NCBI RefSeq assembly: GCF_000379105.1
Contig: NZ_KB900609.1
Coordinates: forward strand, 441,781-505,780
Direction of reading: 5' to 3'
Source of the DNA: Methylobacterium sp. WSM2598
GTDB taxonomy: Bacteria; Pseudomonadota; Alphaproteobacteria; Rhizobiales; Beijerinckiaceae
DNA: 64,000 bases
Positions 7,166-15,774 of the stretch are shown here, piece by piece. Position numbers and translations under genes: made by a program. Below the pieces are notes generated by a model. The model was not told the DNA's origin. It saw only the letters and a program-made list of their open reading frames with translations, and searched no databases. Numbering within the stretch: position 1 is the first letter of the stretch; each line of letters begins with the position of its first letter.

Positions 7166-10100
7166 ATGTCCGGATCGCTGATGACGACGCGGCGCTTCGC
7201 GCCGCTGTTCTGGTGCCAGTTCTTCTCGGCCTTCAACGACAATTTCCTCAAGAACGCGCTGGTGTTCCTGATCCTGTTCGGGGTCGGCGGCGAGGGCGGC
7301 GGGGCGGATGGGGGCTCGGCCGCGCTGGTGACGCTCGCGGGCGCGGCGTTCATCGCGCCCTTCTTCTTCCTGTCGGGGCTCGGGGGCGAGCTCGCCGACC
7401 GGCACGACAAGGCGTGGCTGACGCGCCGGCTCAAGGCGGCCGAGATCGGCGCCGCCGCGGTGGCAGTGCTCGGCTTCGTCCTCGCCTCGGTCCCGGTCCT
7501 GTTCGTGGCCCTGGTGATGTTCGGCGCCATCGCGGCGCTGTTCGGGCCGATCAAGTACGGCATCCTGCCCGATCACCTGCTGCGGGCCGAGCTGCCGGCC
7601 GGCAACGCGCTGATCGAGGCGGCGACCTTCCTGGCCATCCTGACCGGCACGATCGCGGGCGGCCTGGCGGTCACGCATGGCGGGCCCTCGGTCTTCGGCG
7701 GGCTGGTGATGGGCTTCGCGGTCCTGTGCTGGGCGGCGAGCCTGCTGATCCCGCCGACCGGCGAGGCCGCGCCCGGTCTCGTCATCGACCGCAACGTGCT
7801 GCGCTCGACGGTCGGCCTGGTGCGCGACCTCTACGCGGACACCCGGCTGTGGCGCACCGGGCTGATCACCAGCTGGTTCTGGCTCGTCGGCGCCGTGGTC
7901 CTGGCCCTGCTGCCAGCCGTGGTGAAGGGCAGCTTCGGGGGGGACGAATCGGTCGTCACCGCCATGCTGGCCCTGTTCTCGATCGGCGTGGCGGCGGGAT
8001 CGGGCCTCGCCTCGTGGCTCTGCGCCGGGCGGATCGTCGTGCTGCCGACCCCGATCGCGGCCCTGATCATGGGCTTCGTCTCCCTCGACCTCGCCTATCT
8101 GGCGGGCCACGCCTCCGTCCCGGCAGCGCCGCTCGGGGCCGTCGCCTTCCTGTCCCGCTTCGAGGGCGTGCGGGTCGCGGTGGATTTCGCGCTGCTCGCG
8201 GCGGCCGCCGGCCTGTTCATCGTGCCTTCCTTCGCGGCGCTCCAGGCCTGGACGCCCAAGGAGGTGCGCGCCCGGGTCATCGCCGCCTCGAACGTGCTCT
8301 CGGCGGCGCTGATCGTGCTCGGCGCGGCCGGCATCGCGGCGCTGCAGAAGGTGGGCGTCTCGGGCGCCGGGCTGTTCGTCATCGTCGCGCTGGCCAACCT
8401 CGCGGCCGGGATCGCCATCCTGGCGGTGCTGCCGACGAGCGCCTTCCGGGACTTCCTGTCGATCCTGTTCCGCGCCTTCTACCGGATGGAGGTGCGGGGC
8501 CTGGAGAACCTGGACACGGCCGGGCCGAACCCGATCATCGCCCTCAACCACGTGAGCTTCCTCGACGGGGGCCTCGCGCTGACGCTCACCGAGCGCGAGC
8601 CGACCTTCGCCATCGACCACGGCATCGCGCAGCGCTGGTGGGTAAAGCCCTTCCTGTGGCTGACCCGGGCGATCCCGCTCGACCCGACCAAGCCGATGGC
8701 GACGCGCCACCTCATCAACACGGTCAGGGGCGGCGAGACGCTGATCATCTTCCCCGAGGGGCGCCTCACCGTCACCGGCTGCCTGATGAAGGTCTATGAC
8801 GGGGCCGGCATGATCGCCGACAAGGCGGGGGCCGTGGTCGTGCCCGTCAGGATCGAGGGGCCGGAGCGCACGCTGTTCTCGCGCCTGTCGCGGGCCCAGG
8901 TGCGCCGGACATGGTGGCCGAAGATCACCGTGACGGTGCTGGAGCCGGTGCGGCTCTCGGTCGATCCCGCCCTGAAGGGCAAGCAGCGCCGCCAGGCGGC
9001 GGGCGCCGCCCTCTACGGGGTGATGTCGGACCTGATCTTCCGCACCGCTCCGATCGACCGCACGGTGTTCGGTGCCGTGGTCGAGGCGGCCCGGCGCGAG
9101 GGCCCGCGGCGCGTCGCCGCGGAGGATCCGGTCTCGGGCCCCCTCTCCTACCGTCGGCTCCTCGTCGGGGCGCGCGTGCTCGGCCGCGCCCTCGCTCCCC
9201 TCGCGCCGGAGGGCCGCGCCCTCGGCGTGATGCTGCCCAACGCCAACGGCGCCGCCGTGACGGTGCTCGGCGTGATGTCGGCGGGCCGGGTCCCGGCGAT
9301 GATCAACTTCACGGCGGGCACCGCCAACATCCTCAGCGCCTGCCGGGCCGCCGAGGTCGACACGATCGTCACCTCGCGGGCCTTCGTGGAGAAGGGCCGG
9401 CTCGACGCCGTGGTGGCCGGGCTCGGCCAGAGCCTGCGCGTCGTCTACCTGGAGGATGTCCGGGCGCGGCTCGGCCTGCTCGCCAAGCTCGACGGGCTCC
9501 TGCACTGGCGCCGGGCGATCGCCCAGCGCCGCCCCGAGGATCCGGCCGCGATCCTGTTCACCTCGGGCAGCGAGGGCCTGCCCAAGGGCGTGGTCCTGTC
9601 CCACCGCAACATGCTGGCCAATGCCGCCCAGGCCCAGGCCCGCATCGATTTCGGCCGCACCGACAAGGTCTTCAACGTCCTGCCGGTGTTCCACTCCTTC
9701 GGCCTGACGGTGGGCCTCGTCCTGCCCCTGGTCTCCGGGGTGCCGGTCTTCCTGTATCCGTCGCCGCTGCACTACCGGATCGTGCCGGAACTGGTCTACG
9801 GCTCGAACGCCACGATCCTGTTCGGCACGGACACGTTCCTGGCCGGCTACGCCCGGGCGGCGCATCCCTACGATTTCCGCTCGCTGCGCTACATTCTGGC
9901 GGGCGCCGAGCCCGTGAAGGCGCAGACCCGCGGGACCTACGCGGAGAAGTTCGGGCTGCGCATCCTGGAGGGCTACGGCGTCACCGAGACGGCGCCGGTG
10001 CTCGCCCTCAACACCCCGATGTTCAACCGCTTCGGCACGGTCGGGCGGATCATGCCCGGCATGGAGGCCCGGCTCGAGCCGCTGCCGGGGGTTCCGGAGG

Positions 10101-10585
10101 GGGGCCGGCTGTTCGTGCGCGGGCCGAACGTGATGCTGGGCTATCTGCGGGCCGAGAAGCCCGGCGTGCTGGAGCCGCCCCCGAGCGGGTGGCACGACAC
10201 CGGCGACATCGTGACGATCGACGAGGCCGGCTTCGTCATCATCCAGGGCCGGGCCAAGCGCTTCGCCAAGATCGGCGGCGAGATGATCTCGCTCGCGGCG
10301 GTCGAGACGCTGGCCGCCGAACTCTGGCCGGAGGCCGCCTCCGCGGCGGCGACGGTGCCGGACCCGCGCAAGGGCGAGCGGCTCGTCCTGGTCACGGAGA
10401 AGCGCGACGCGAGCCGCTCGGCCTTCCTGGCCCATGCGCGGGCGCGGGGGGCGAGCGAGCTGATGGTGCCGGCCGAGATCGTGACGGTGGAGCACCTGCC
10501 GCAGCTGGGCTCGGGCAAGACCGACTTCACGGCCGTGACGCAGATGGTGCGCGCCCGCGCCGCGCTGCCGGCGGCCGCCGAGTAG
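7166..10585 (+). CDS. MFS transporter-acyltransferase-acyl-ACP synthetase fusion
   Basis: This 1139-residue protein joins three activities. Residues about 1-420 are a 12-helix MFS permease of the LplT type (FWCQFFSAFNDNFLKNALVF). Residues about 430-620 are a PlsC acyltransferase with the HxxxxD motif NHVSFLDG (His462) and FPEGRLT. Residues about 640-1139 are an AMP-forming acyl-ACP/CoA synthetase with FTSGSEGLPKG (about 798-808), EGYGVTET and HDTGDIV. Such proteins flip, re-acylate and recycle lysophospholipids at the inner membrane, as E. coli LplT and Aas do separately. ATG 7166 after AAGG is used; an earlier in-frame ATG at 7106 adds residues unlike the family. It is complete and probably monocistronic. 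Confidence 0.9.
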   Translation: MSGSLMTTRRFAPLFWCQFFSAFNDNFLKNALVFLILFGVGGEGGGADGGSAALVTLAGAAFIAPFFFLSGLGGELADRHDKAWLTRRLKAAEIGAAAVAVLGFVLASVPVLFVALVMFGAIAALFGPIKYGILPDHLLRAELPAGNALIEAATFLAILTGTIAGGLAVTHGGPSVFGGLVMGFAVLCWAASLLIPPTGEAAPGLVIDRNVLRSTVGLVRDLYADTRLWRTGLITSWFWLVGAVVLALLPAVVKGSFGGDESVVTAMLALFSIGVAAGSGLASWLCAGRIVVLPTPIAALIMGFVSLDLAYLAGHASVPAAPLGAVAFLSRFEGVRVAVDFALLAAAAGLFIVPSFAALQAWTPKEVRARVIAASNVLSAALIVLGAAGIAALQKVGVSGAGLFVIVALANLAAGIAILAVLPTSAFRDFLSILFRAFYRMEVRGLENLDTAGPNPIIALNHVSFLDGGLALTLTEREPTFAIDHGIAQRWWVKPFLWLTRAIPLDPTKPMATRHLINTVRGGETLIIFPEGRLTVTGCLMKVYDGAGMIADKAGAVVVPVRIEGPERTLFSRLSRAQVRRTWWPKITVTVLEPVRLSVDPALKGKQRRQAAGAALYGVMSDLIFRTAPIDRTVFGAVVEAARREGPRRVAAEDPVSGPLSYRRLLVGARVLGRALAPLAPEGRALGVMLPNANGAAVTVLGVMSAGRVPAMINFTAGTANILSACRAAEVDTIVTSRAFVEKGRLDAVVAGLGQSLRVVYLEDVRARLGLLAKLDGLLHWRRAIAQRRPEDPAAILFTSGSEGLPKGVVLSHRNMLANAAQAQARIDFGRTDKVFNVLPVFHSFGLTVGLVLPLVSGVPVFLYPSPLHYRIVPELVYGSNATILFGTDTFLAGYARAAHPYDFRSLRYILAGAEPVKAQTRGTYAEKFGLRILEGYGVTETAPVLALNTPMFNRFGTVGRIMPGMEARLEPLPGVPEGGRLFVRGPNVMLGYLRAEKPGVLEPPPSGWHDTGDIVTIDEAGFVIIQGRAKRFAKIGGEMISLAAVETLAAELWPEAASAAATVPDPRKGERLVLVTEKRDASRSAFLAHARARGASELMVPAEIVTVEHLPQLGSGKTDFTAVTQMVRARAALPAAAE

Positions 10586-10615
10586 GGCCGCGATCCCGGC
10601 CGGGAGGCCGACCAT

Positions 10616-10656
10616 TCCTCGCATTCCGGCACGCGCGTTCCGCCGGAATGCGAGGA
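10616..10656. terminator. Long hairpin downstream of the lipid-recycling gene
   Basis: A perfect 15-bp inverted repeat (TCCTCGCATTCCGGC, 10616-10630, and its complement at 10642-10656) encloses an 11-base loop 31 bases after the stop. No clear T-run follows, so it may be a Rho-assisted terminator or 3'-end stabiliser. The rest of 10586-10942 shows no gene; it also holds the palindrome at 10884. Confidence 0.5.
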
Positions 10657-10883
10657 TTGGGTCGGCGCGGGCCGCGCCGCCGCGGCCGGCCCCGTCGGGG
10701 AACGCGTCGGCCGCGACCGGTTCCGCGCAGGTCGCGGCGATCGCGGATCGCGCGCACCGATCTCCCGCCGGCTTCACGGCGCGTTCACCACGATCACCGG
10801 CATCTCTACCTGGACTTGCAAAATCCAGTCCGACACGGGCGGCGTGAACGGGCGGGTAAGCGCAGCCGCACCATCGATGAGGC

Positions 10884-10898
10884 CACGATTGAATCGTG
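10884..10898. promoter_or_regulatory. Palindrome CACGATT-G-AATCGTG upstream of the c-di-GMP gene
   Basis: A perfect 7+1+7 palindrome lies 45 bases before the MHYT-GGDEF-EAL start. Its A+T-richer core and position suit an operator; no matching regulator is recognised. Confidence 0.35.
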
Positions 10899-10942
10899 CC
10901 CGGGGCGCTGCCGGCGCCGCGCCCGGGCCGGAACGGGATCCG

Positions 10943-13336
10943 ATGATGGACATCATCGCCTGTCTCACGCAGCAGCACGACCCGCGCCTGATCGTCGTGG
11001 CGGCGCTGATCTGCGCGGTCGGCTGCTACGCGACCTTCGCGCTCGGGCGGCAGACCTTCCGGGCGTCGGGCCGCGAGCGGATCGGCTGGGCGGCGGCGGC
11101 GGTCCTCACCACCAGTTCGGCGATCTGGGCCACCCACTTCATCGCCATGCTGGCCTTCGCGCCCGGGATGGCCTTCGGCTTCGCCCTGGCGCCCACCGTC
11201 GCCTCCTTCGCGGTCGCGGTGATGCTGGTGAGCCTCGCGGCCCTGGCGATCGTCGGCAGCCGGACGCGGCACGGGGCGGTCGCGGGCGGCGCGATCATCG
11301 GGCTCGCGATCGCCGGCATGCACTATACCGGCATGGCGGCCTACCGGGTCCAGGGCACGATCGCCTGGGACGGGCAGCGGGTGGCCGTGTCGGTCCTCGC
11401 CGGAATCGCCCTGTCGGTCCTGGCGCTGCGGCTCTCCCTGGCGCCGCAGCGCCTCGCGCGCGCCCTCGCGCCGCTCGCTCTGCTGCTCGCGGTCTGCGGC
11501 GCGCATTTCATCGGCATGGGCGCCCTGTCCCTGCGCTACGACCCGCGCATCGCGCTGCCGGACGGCTCCCTCGACGCCGCCGTGGTGACGATCCTCACGG
11601 CCAACGCGGCCTTCCTGATCCTCGGGGCGGCGCTGGCGGCACTGCGCCTGAGCATCCTCAACCACCGGCGCCGGGTGGCGGAGCGCCAGCGCCTGCGCGA
11701 CCTCGCCGACATCGCCGTCGAGGGATTGCTGATCTGCGACGACGACGCGATCGTCGGCGTGAACCGGAGCATCGAGCGCATCCTCGGCCGGGGCCGCGAG
11801 GAGGTGATCGGCCGCGCCCTGCCGGACCTGCTGCCGGGCCTGTCGGCCGCGGCGATCCCGCTCACCCACGAGCGCGATGCGACCTTGCGCGACGCGAGCG
11901 GGGCGGAGATCCCGGTGCGGGTCATCGCCCAGACCATCGCGATCGAGACCAGACCCCACCTGGTGGTCGCGGTGCGCGACCAGCGCGACCGCCTGCGGGC
12001 CGAGGCGGCGATCACCCACTTGGCGCATCACGACGCGCTCACGGGCCTCGCCAACCGCCTGCGCTTCAACGGCGTCCTGGCCGAGCTCCTGGCCGAGCGC
12101 TTCGCCGCGCGGCGGCACGACCCGGCGCCCTTCGCGCTGCTGATCCTCGACCTCGACCGCTTCAAGGCCGTCAACGACACGCTCGGGCACGGGATGGGGG
12201 ACGACCTGCTGCGCCGGGTGGCGCAGCGCCTGCTGCGGGTGGTGGGCGCGGCCGACGTGGTGGCGCGGCTCGGCGGCGACGAATTCGCCATCCTGCTCGC
12301 CGGGGCGGGGGATGCGGCGGGCGCGGGCGACCTCGCGGCGATCCAGGCGGCGGCCGAGCGGGCGATCGAGATCCTGAGCCGCCCCTTCGTGATCGACGGA
12401 CACATCCTCGACATCGGCGCGAGCATCGGCATCGCCCTCGCCCCCCAGGACGGCGACACGCCGGAGCAGCTCCTGCGCAGCGCCGACCTCGCCCTCTACG
12501 GAGCCAAGGAGGAGGGCCGCGGGCGCTTCCGGATGTTCGAGGGCACCATGAATGCCCGCATGCAGGCCCGCCGCTCCCTCGAACTCGACCTGCGGCGCGC
12601 CCTCGCGCGGCAGGAATTCGAACTCTACTTCCAGCCGCAGGTCGATGCCCGGACCGGCCGCTTCGACGGGGCCGAGGCGCTGATCCGCTGGCACCATCCG
12701 GAGCGCGGCCTCGTCTCGCCCGGGGAGTTCATCCCGCTCGCGGAGGAGACCGGACTGATCGGCCCGCTCGGCGAGTGGGTGCTGCGCACGGCCTGCGCCG
12801 AGGCCCGCCGCTGGGCGACGCCCCTGCCGGTCGCGGTCAACCTCTCGCCGGTGCAGTTCCGCGACCCCCGGCTCGCCGCCACGGTCCGCGGCATCCTGGC
12901 CGAGACCGGCCTCCCGGGCTCCCGCCTGGAGATCGAGATCACCGAGGGGACGCTGATGCAGGACGAGCACCGCACCCTGGCGGTGCTGACGGAACTCCGG
13001 TGCCTCGGCATCCGGATCTCGATGGACGATTTCGGCACCGGCTATTCGAGCCTGAGCTACCTGCGCCGCTTTCCCTTCGACAAGATCAAGATCGACCAGT
13101 CCTTCGTGCGCCAGACGCCGCAGGACCGGGACAGCGTCGCGATCGTGCGCGCCATCGCGATGCTCGGGCGCAGCCTCGGCATCAAGACCACGGCCGAGGG
13201 AGTCGAGACCGATCAGCAATCGGTCTTCATCGCGGGCGAGGGCTGCGACCAGCTGCAGGGCTACCTCTACAGCCGGCCGGTCCCGGCCGAGTCCATCGCC
13301 GAACTCTTTCGCGCGCCGCGCGCGGCGCGCGCCTGA
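10943..13336 (+). CDS. MHYT-PAS-GGDEF-EAL cyclic-di-GMP turnover protein
   Basis: This 797-residue membrane protein begins with an MHYT sensor (about residues 10-235) with three motif copies (ATHFIAML, AGMHYTGMAA, GAHFIGMGA), which are thought to bind a metal and sense a diatomic gas. A PAS-like segment follows (about 245-350), then a GGDEF domain with intact GGDEF (444-448), and an EAL domain with intact EAL (578-580). Other EAL residues are present: NLSPVQF, EITEGT, DDFGTGYSSL, KIDQSF, EGVET. The inhibitory RxxD site before GGDEF reads GAAD, so product inhibition is probably lost. Both synthesis and hydrolysis look possible. A BLUF gene starts 11 bases after its stop, implying a shared transcript. 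Confidence 0.92.
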   Translation: MMDIIACLTQQHDPRLIVVAALICAVGCYATFALGRQTFRASGRERIGWAAAAVLTTSSAIWATHFIAMLAFAPGMAFGFALAPTVASFAVAVMLVSLAALAIVGSRTRHGAVAGGAIIGLAIAGMHYTGMAAYRVQGTIAWDGQRVAVSVLAGIALSVLALRLSLAPQRLARALAPLALLLAVCGAHFIGMGALSLRYDPRIALPDGSLDAAVVTILTANAAFLILGAALAALRLSILNHRRRVAERQRLRDLADIAVEGLLICDDDAIVGVNRSIERILGRGREEVIGRALPDLLPGLSAAAIPLTHERDATLRDASGAEIPVRVIAQTIAIETRPHLVVAVRDQRDRLRAEAAITHLAHHDALTGLANRLRFNGVLAELLAERFAARRHDPAPFALLILDLDRFKAVNDTLGHGMGDDLLRRVAQRLLRVVGAADVVARLGGDEFAILLAGAGDAAGAGDLAAIQAAAERAIEILSRPFVIDGHILDIGASIGIALAPQDGDTPEQLLRSADLALYGAKEEGRGRFRMFEGTMNARMQARRSLELDLRRALARQEFELYFQPQVDARTGRFDGAEALIRWHHPERGLVSPGEFIPLAEETGLIGPLGEWVLRTACAEARRWATPLPVAVNLSPVQFRDPRLAATVRGILAETGLPGSRLEIEITEGTLMQDEHRTLAVLTELRCLGIRISMDDFGTGYSSLSYLRRFPFDKIKIDQSFVRQTPQDRDSVAIVRAIAMLGRSLGIKTTAEGVETDQQSVFIAGEGCDQLQGYLYSRPVPAESIAELFRAPRAARA

Positions 13337-13347
13337 GAAGGAATGCC

Positions 13348-13836
13348 ATGCTGCTTCACCGCCTGCTCTATCGCAGCGAGGCCGCGCTCCCCGGCCGCGC
13401 GGCGCGGCTCGACCGCGAGCTCGACGGGATCATCGCGGCCTCCCGGGCGCGCAACGAGGCCGCGGGGCTCACCGGGGCGCTCCTGCACGTGCCGGGCATC
13501 TTCGTGCAGGCGCTCGAAGGCCCGCTCCCGGCCATCGAGGCGACCTTCGAGCGGATCTGCTGCGACCTGCGCCACCGCCGTGTCGAACTGCTCGAACTGG
13601 CGCCGACGGACGAGCGGCTGTTCGGGTCCTGGTCGATGACGCGGATCGCGGTCGACCGGCCCGACCTGCTGCCGGCCGCGCTGCTGCTGCCCGAGGCGCG
13701 CGGAGACGGCGCCTCGGCGCGGGCGACGATCCGGCTGATGCGCGCGCTCCTCGTCGGGGGGGCGGCCGCCCCGGCCGACGAATCCGCCGCGGGGGCGGGC
13801 GGCCCCGCCCCGCGGCCGCGCGGGCTCGCCGGCTGA
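13348..13836 (+). CDS. BLUF domain blue-light photoreceptor
   Basis: This 162-residue protein is a stand-alone BLUF domain (residues about 1-98) with a short Ala/Gly/Pro-rich tail. The FAD-binding and photocycle residues are all present: Tyr8 in LLYRSEA, Asn36 in ARNEAAGLTG, Gln54 in IFVQALEG, and Trp95/Met97 in SWSM, at the spacing of AppA (Tyr21, Asn45, Gln63, Trp104, Met106). ATG 13348 follows AAGGAA. It lies 11 bases behind the MHYT-GGDEF-EAL gene. Since BLUF domains are often fused to EAL domains, the most economical idea is that it acts in trans on that enzyme. It could instead act on an unlinked partner. Confidence 0.9.
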   Translation: MLLHRLLYRSEAALPGRAARLDRELDGIIAASRARNEAAGLTGALLHVPGIFVQALEGPLPAIEATFERICCDLRHRRVELLELAPTDERLFGSWSMTRIAVDRPDLLPAALLLPEARGDGASARATIRLMRALLVGGAAAPADESAAGAGGPAPRPRGLAG

Positions 13837-13865
13837 GCGGTCCCGGGGCCCGGGCGCGCCCGGCC

Positions 13866-15548
13866 CTACTGCACCTCGAGCAGGCGGCGGGCGATGACCT
13901 GCGCCTGGATCTCCGCCGCGCCCTCGAAGATCGAGAGGATGCGCGCGTCGCAGAGCACGCGGCTGATCTGGTACTCCAGCGCGAAGCCGTTGCCGCCATG
14001 GATCTGCAGCGCGTTGTCGGCCGCCGCCCAGGCGACGCGGGCGGCGAGCAGCTTCGCCATGCCGGCCTCCAGGTCGCAGCGCTTGCCCTCGTCCTTCTCG
14101 TGGGCGGCGAAGTAGGTGAGCTGGCGGGCGATCGCGATCTCGACCGCCATCATGGCGAGCTTGTCGGCCACCCGCGGGAAGGCCACCAGCGGCTTGCCGA
14201 ACTGCACCCGCTCCTCCGCGTAGCGCAGGCCGATGTCGAGGGCCGACTGGGCCACGCCGACCGCGCGGGCCGCCGTCTGGATGCGGGCCGATTCGAAGGT
14301 CTGCATCAGCTGGGCGAAGCCCTTGCCCTCGACCTCGCCGAGGAGGTTGGCGGCCGGCACCTCGAACCCGTCGAAGGCGAGTTCGTACTCCTTCATGCCC
14401 CGGTAGCCGAGCACCTCGATCTCGCCGCCGGACAGGCCCGCGACCGGGAAGGGCTCCGCGTCGCTGCCGCGGGGCTTCTCGCCGAGGAGCAGCGACAGGC
14501 CGCGATGGCCCGGCTCCTCGGGTTTGGTGCGCACCAGGATCGTCATCAGGTCGGCCCGGACCGGATGCGTGATCCAGGTCTTGTTGCCGTAGACCTTCCA
14601 GGTGTCGCCCTCCCTCACCGCCTTGGTGCGCAGGTTGGCGAGGTCGGAACCGGTATTCGGCTCGGTGAAGACGGCGGTGGGCAGGATCTCGCCCGAGGCG
14701 ATCTTCGGCAGGAAGCGCTGCTTCTGCGCCTCGGTGCCGCCGCAGAGGATCAGCTCGGCGGCGATCTCGGAGCGCGTGCCGAGCGAGCCGACGCCGATAT
14801 AGGCCCGCGACAATTCCTCCGAGACCACGCACATCGAGATCTTGGGCAGCCCCATCCCGCCGTATTCCTCCGGGATGGTGAGGCCGAAGACGCCGAGCTC
14901 GGCCATCTGGCCGATGATCTCGAGGGGGATGTAGGCGTTCTGCTGGTGCCATTCGTGCGCGTGGGGCACGACCTCGGCCTGGCCGAAGCGGCGCATCTCG
15001 GTGCGGATCGCCTCCATGTCCTCGTCGAGGCCCGAATCGCCGATCGTGGCGGCGCCCTGCCCGTCGCGGATCAGCCGGACCAGGGCGGCGCGGTGCGCGG
15101 CGGTGTTGCCCTCCGCGATCAGCGTCTCGACGGCGCCGCTGCGGTGGCGCGCCACTTCCTGGGCGCTCAGCCCGAGGGAGGTGGTCGGGCGCACCATCTC
15201 GCCCTGGCTCATCGGGATGCCGCCGAATATCTGGTCGAGATACTCGCCGATGCCGATGCGCACGAGGAGGCTCTCGGTCTCGCCGAAGCGCCCGGCTGCC
15301 TGGAGCCGCTCCGCGTAGGAGGCGAGCTGGCTCACCGCCTCGGCGTAGGTCGCCAGCCAGGCGAGGCCGTGGGCGGCGTGCTGCTCGGCTTCGAGCTTCT
15401 CGGCCGAGAGCCGGCCTTCGGCGGTGGCGACGCGCGCCCGCACCCGGCGCCCGGCATCGGCGGCGAGCGCCTTGGCGGCGGTCGCCGCCTCGCGGGCCAG
15501 GGTGGCCAGGTCGGCCTCGACGGTCAGGGGCGCAGCCTGCGCGGACAT
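13866..15548 (-). CDS. mcd: (2S)-methylsuccinyl-CoA dehydrogenase
   Basis: This 560-residue FAD acyl-CoA dehydrogenase has an extra N-terminal domain of about 150 residues before the usual fold, the hallmark of Mcd. Mcd oxidises (2S)-methylsuccinyl-CoA to mesaconyl-CoA in the ethylmalonyl-CoA pathway, which regenerates glyoxylate in Methylobacterium growing on C1 or C2 compounds. Visible landmarks are LTIPEEYGGMG, FTEPNTGSDLA (FAD/substrate region), KTWITH, QIHGGNGF, and IFEGAAEIQ, where the Glu sits at a known catalytic position. ATG 15548 follows GGAGA. No other pathway gene is adjacent. A general long acyl-CoA dehydrogenase is the alternative, but length and N-terminus favour Mcd. Confidence 0.82.
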   Translation of the reverse strand: MSAQAAPLTVEADLATLAREAATAAKALAADAGRRVRARVATAEGRLSAEKLEAEQHAAHGLAWLATYAEAVSQLASYAERLQAAGRFGETESLLVRIGIGEYLDQIFGGIPMSQGEMVRPTTSLGLSAQEVARHRSGAVETLIAEGNTAAHRAALVRLIRDGQGAATIGDSGLDEDMEAIRTEMRRFGQAEVVPHAHEWHQQNAYIPLEIIGQMAELGVFGLTIPEEYGGMGLPKISMCVVSEELSRAYIGVGSLGTRSEIAAELILCGGTEAQKQRFLPKIASGEILPTAVFTEPNTGSDLANLRTKAVREGDTWKVYGNKTWITHPVRADLMTILVRTKPEEPGHRGLSLLLGEKPRGSDAEPFPVAGLSGGEIEVLGYRGMKEYELAFDGFEVPAANLLGEVEGKGFAQLMQTFESARIQTAARAVGVAQSALDIGLRYAEERVQFGKPLVAFPRVADKLAMMAVEIAIARQLTYFAAHEKDEGKRCDLEAGMAKLLAARVAWAAADNALQIHGGNGFALEYQISRVLCDARILSIFEGAAEIQAQVIARRLLEVQ

Positions 15549-15642
15549 GGCTCGTATCTCCGGCTGTTCTTGTGCACCGCATGATAGCGGCGTTCGCGCC
15601 GGCTTGTAGAGGGCTGCGTCCCCTTGCGTCCCGTCGACCTTT

Positions 15643-15757
15643 CGGGGGGCGAAGCCCCTCCCGGGGGGCGAAGCCCCTCCCGGGGGGCGAAGCCCCTCCC
15701 GGGGGGCGAAGCCCCTCCCGGGGGGCGAAGCCCCTCCCGGGGGGCGAATGCCCCCGA
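15643..15757. repeat. Six tandem 19-bp repeats with GGGGC-GAA-GCCCC hairpins
   Basis: G-runs start at 15644, 15663, 15682, 15701, 15720 and 15739, an exact 19-base period. Each unit contains GGGGCGAAGCCCC, a 5-bp stem with a GAA loop; the last unit diverges. The array lies after the permease stop (15775) and before the mcd start (15548) on the minus strand, so it could terminate or attenuate read-through into mcd. Confidence 0.9.
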
Positions 15758-15774
15758 AGGGGCGCCCCCGGGGA

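Noticed and set aside
7160..13219. A minus-strand open frame of over 2000 codons opposite the lipid-recycling and c-di-GMP genes
   Set aside because: Its translation is low-complexity Arg/Asp/His-rich sequence typical of the antisense frame of GC-rich genes, with no domain or ribosome site.
15643..15757. The 19-bp array as a possible CRISPR
   Set aside because: There are no unique spacers between units, units are too short, and no cas gene is present.
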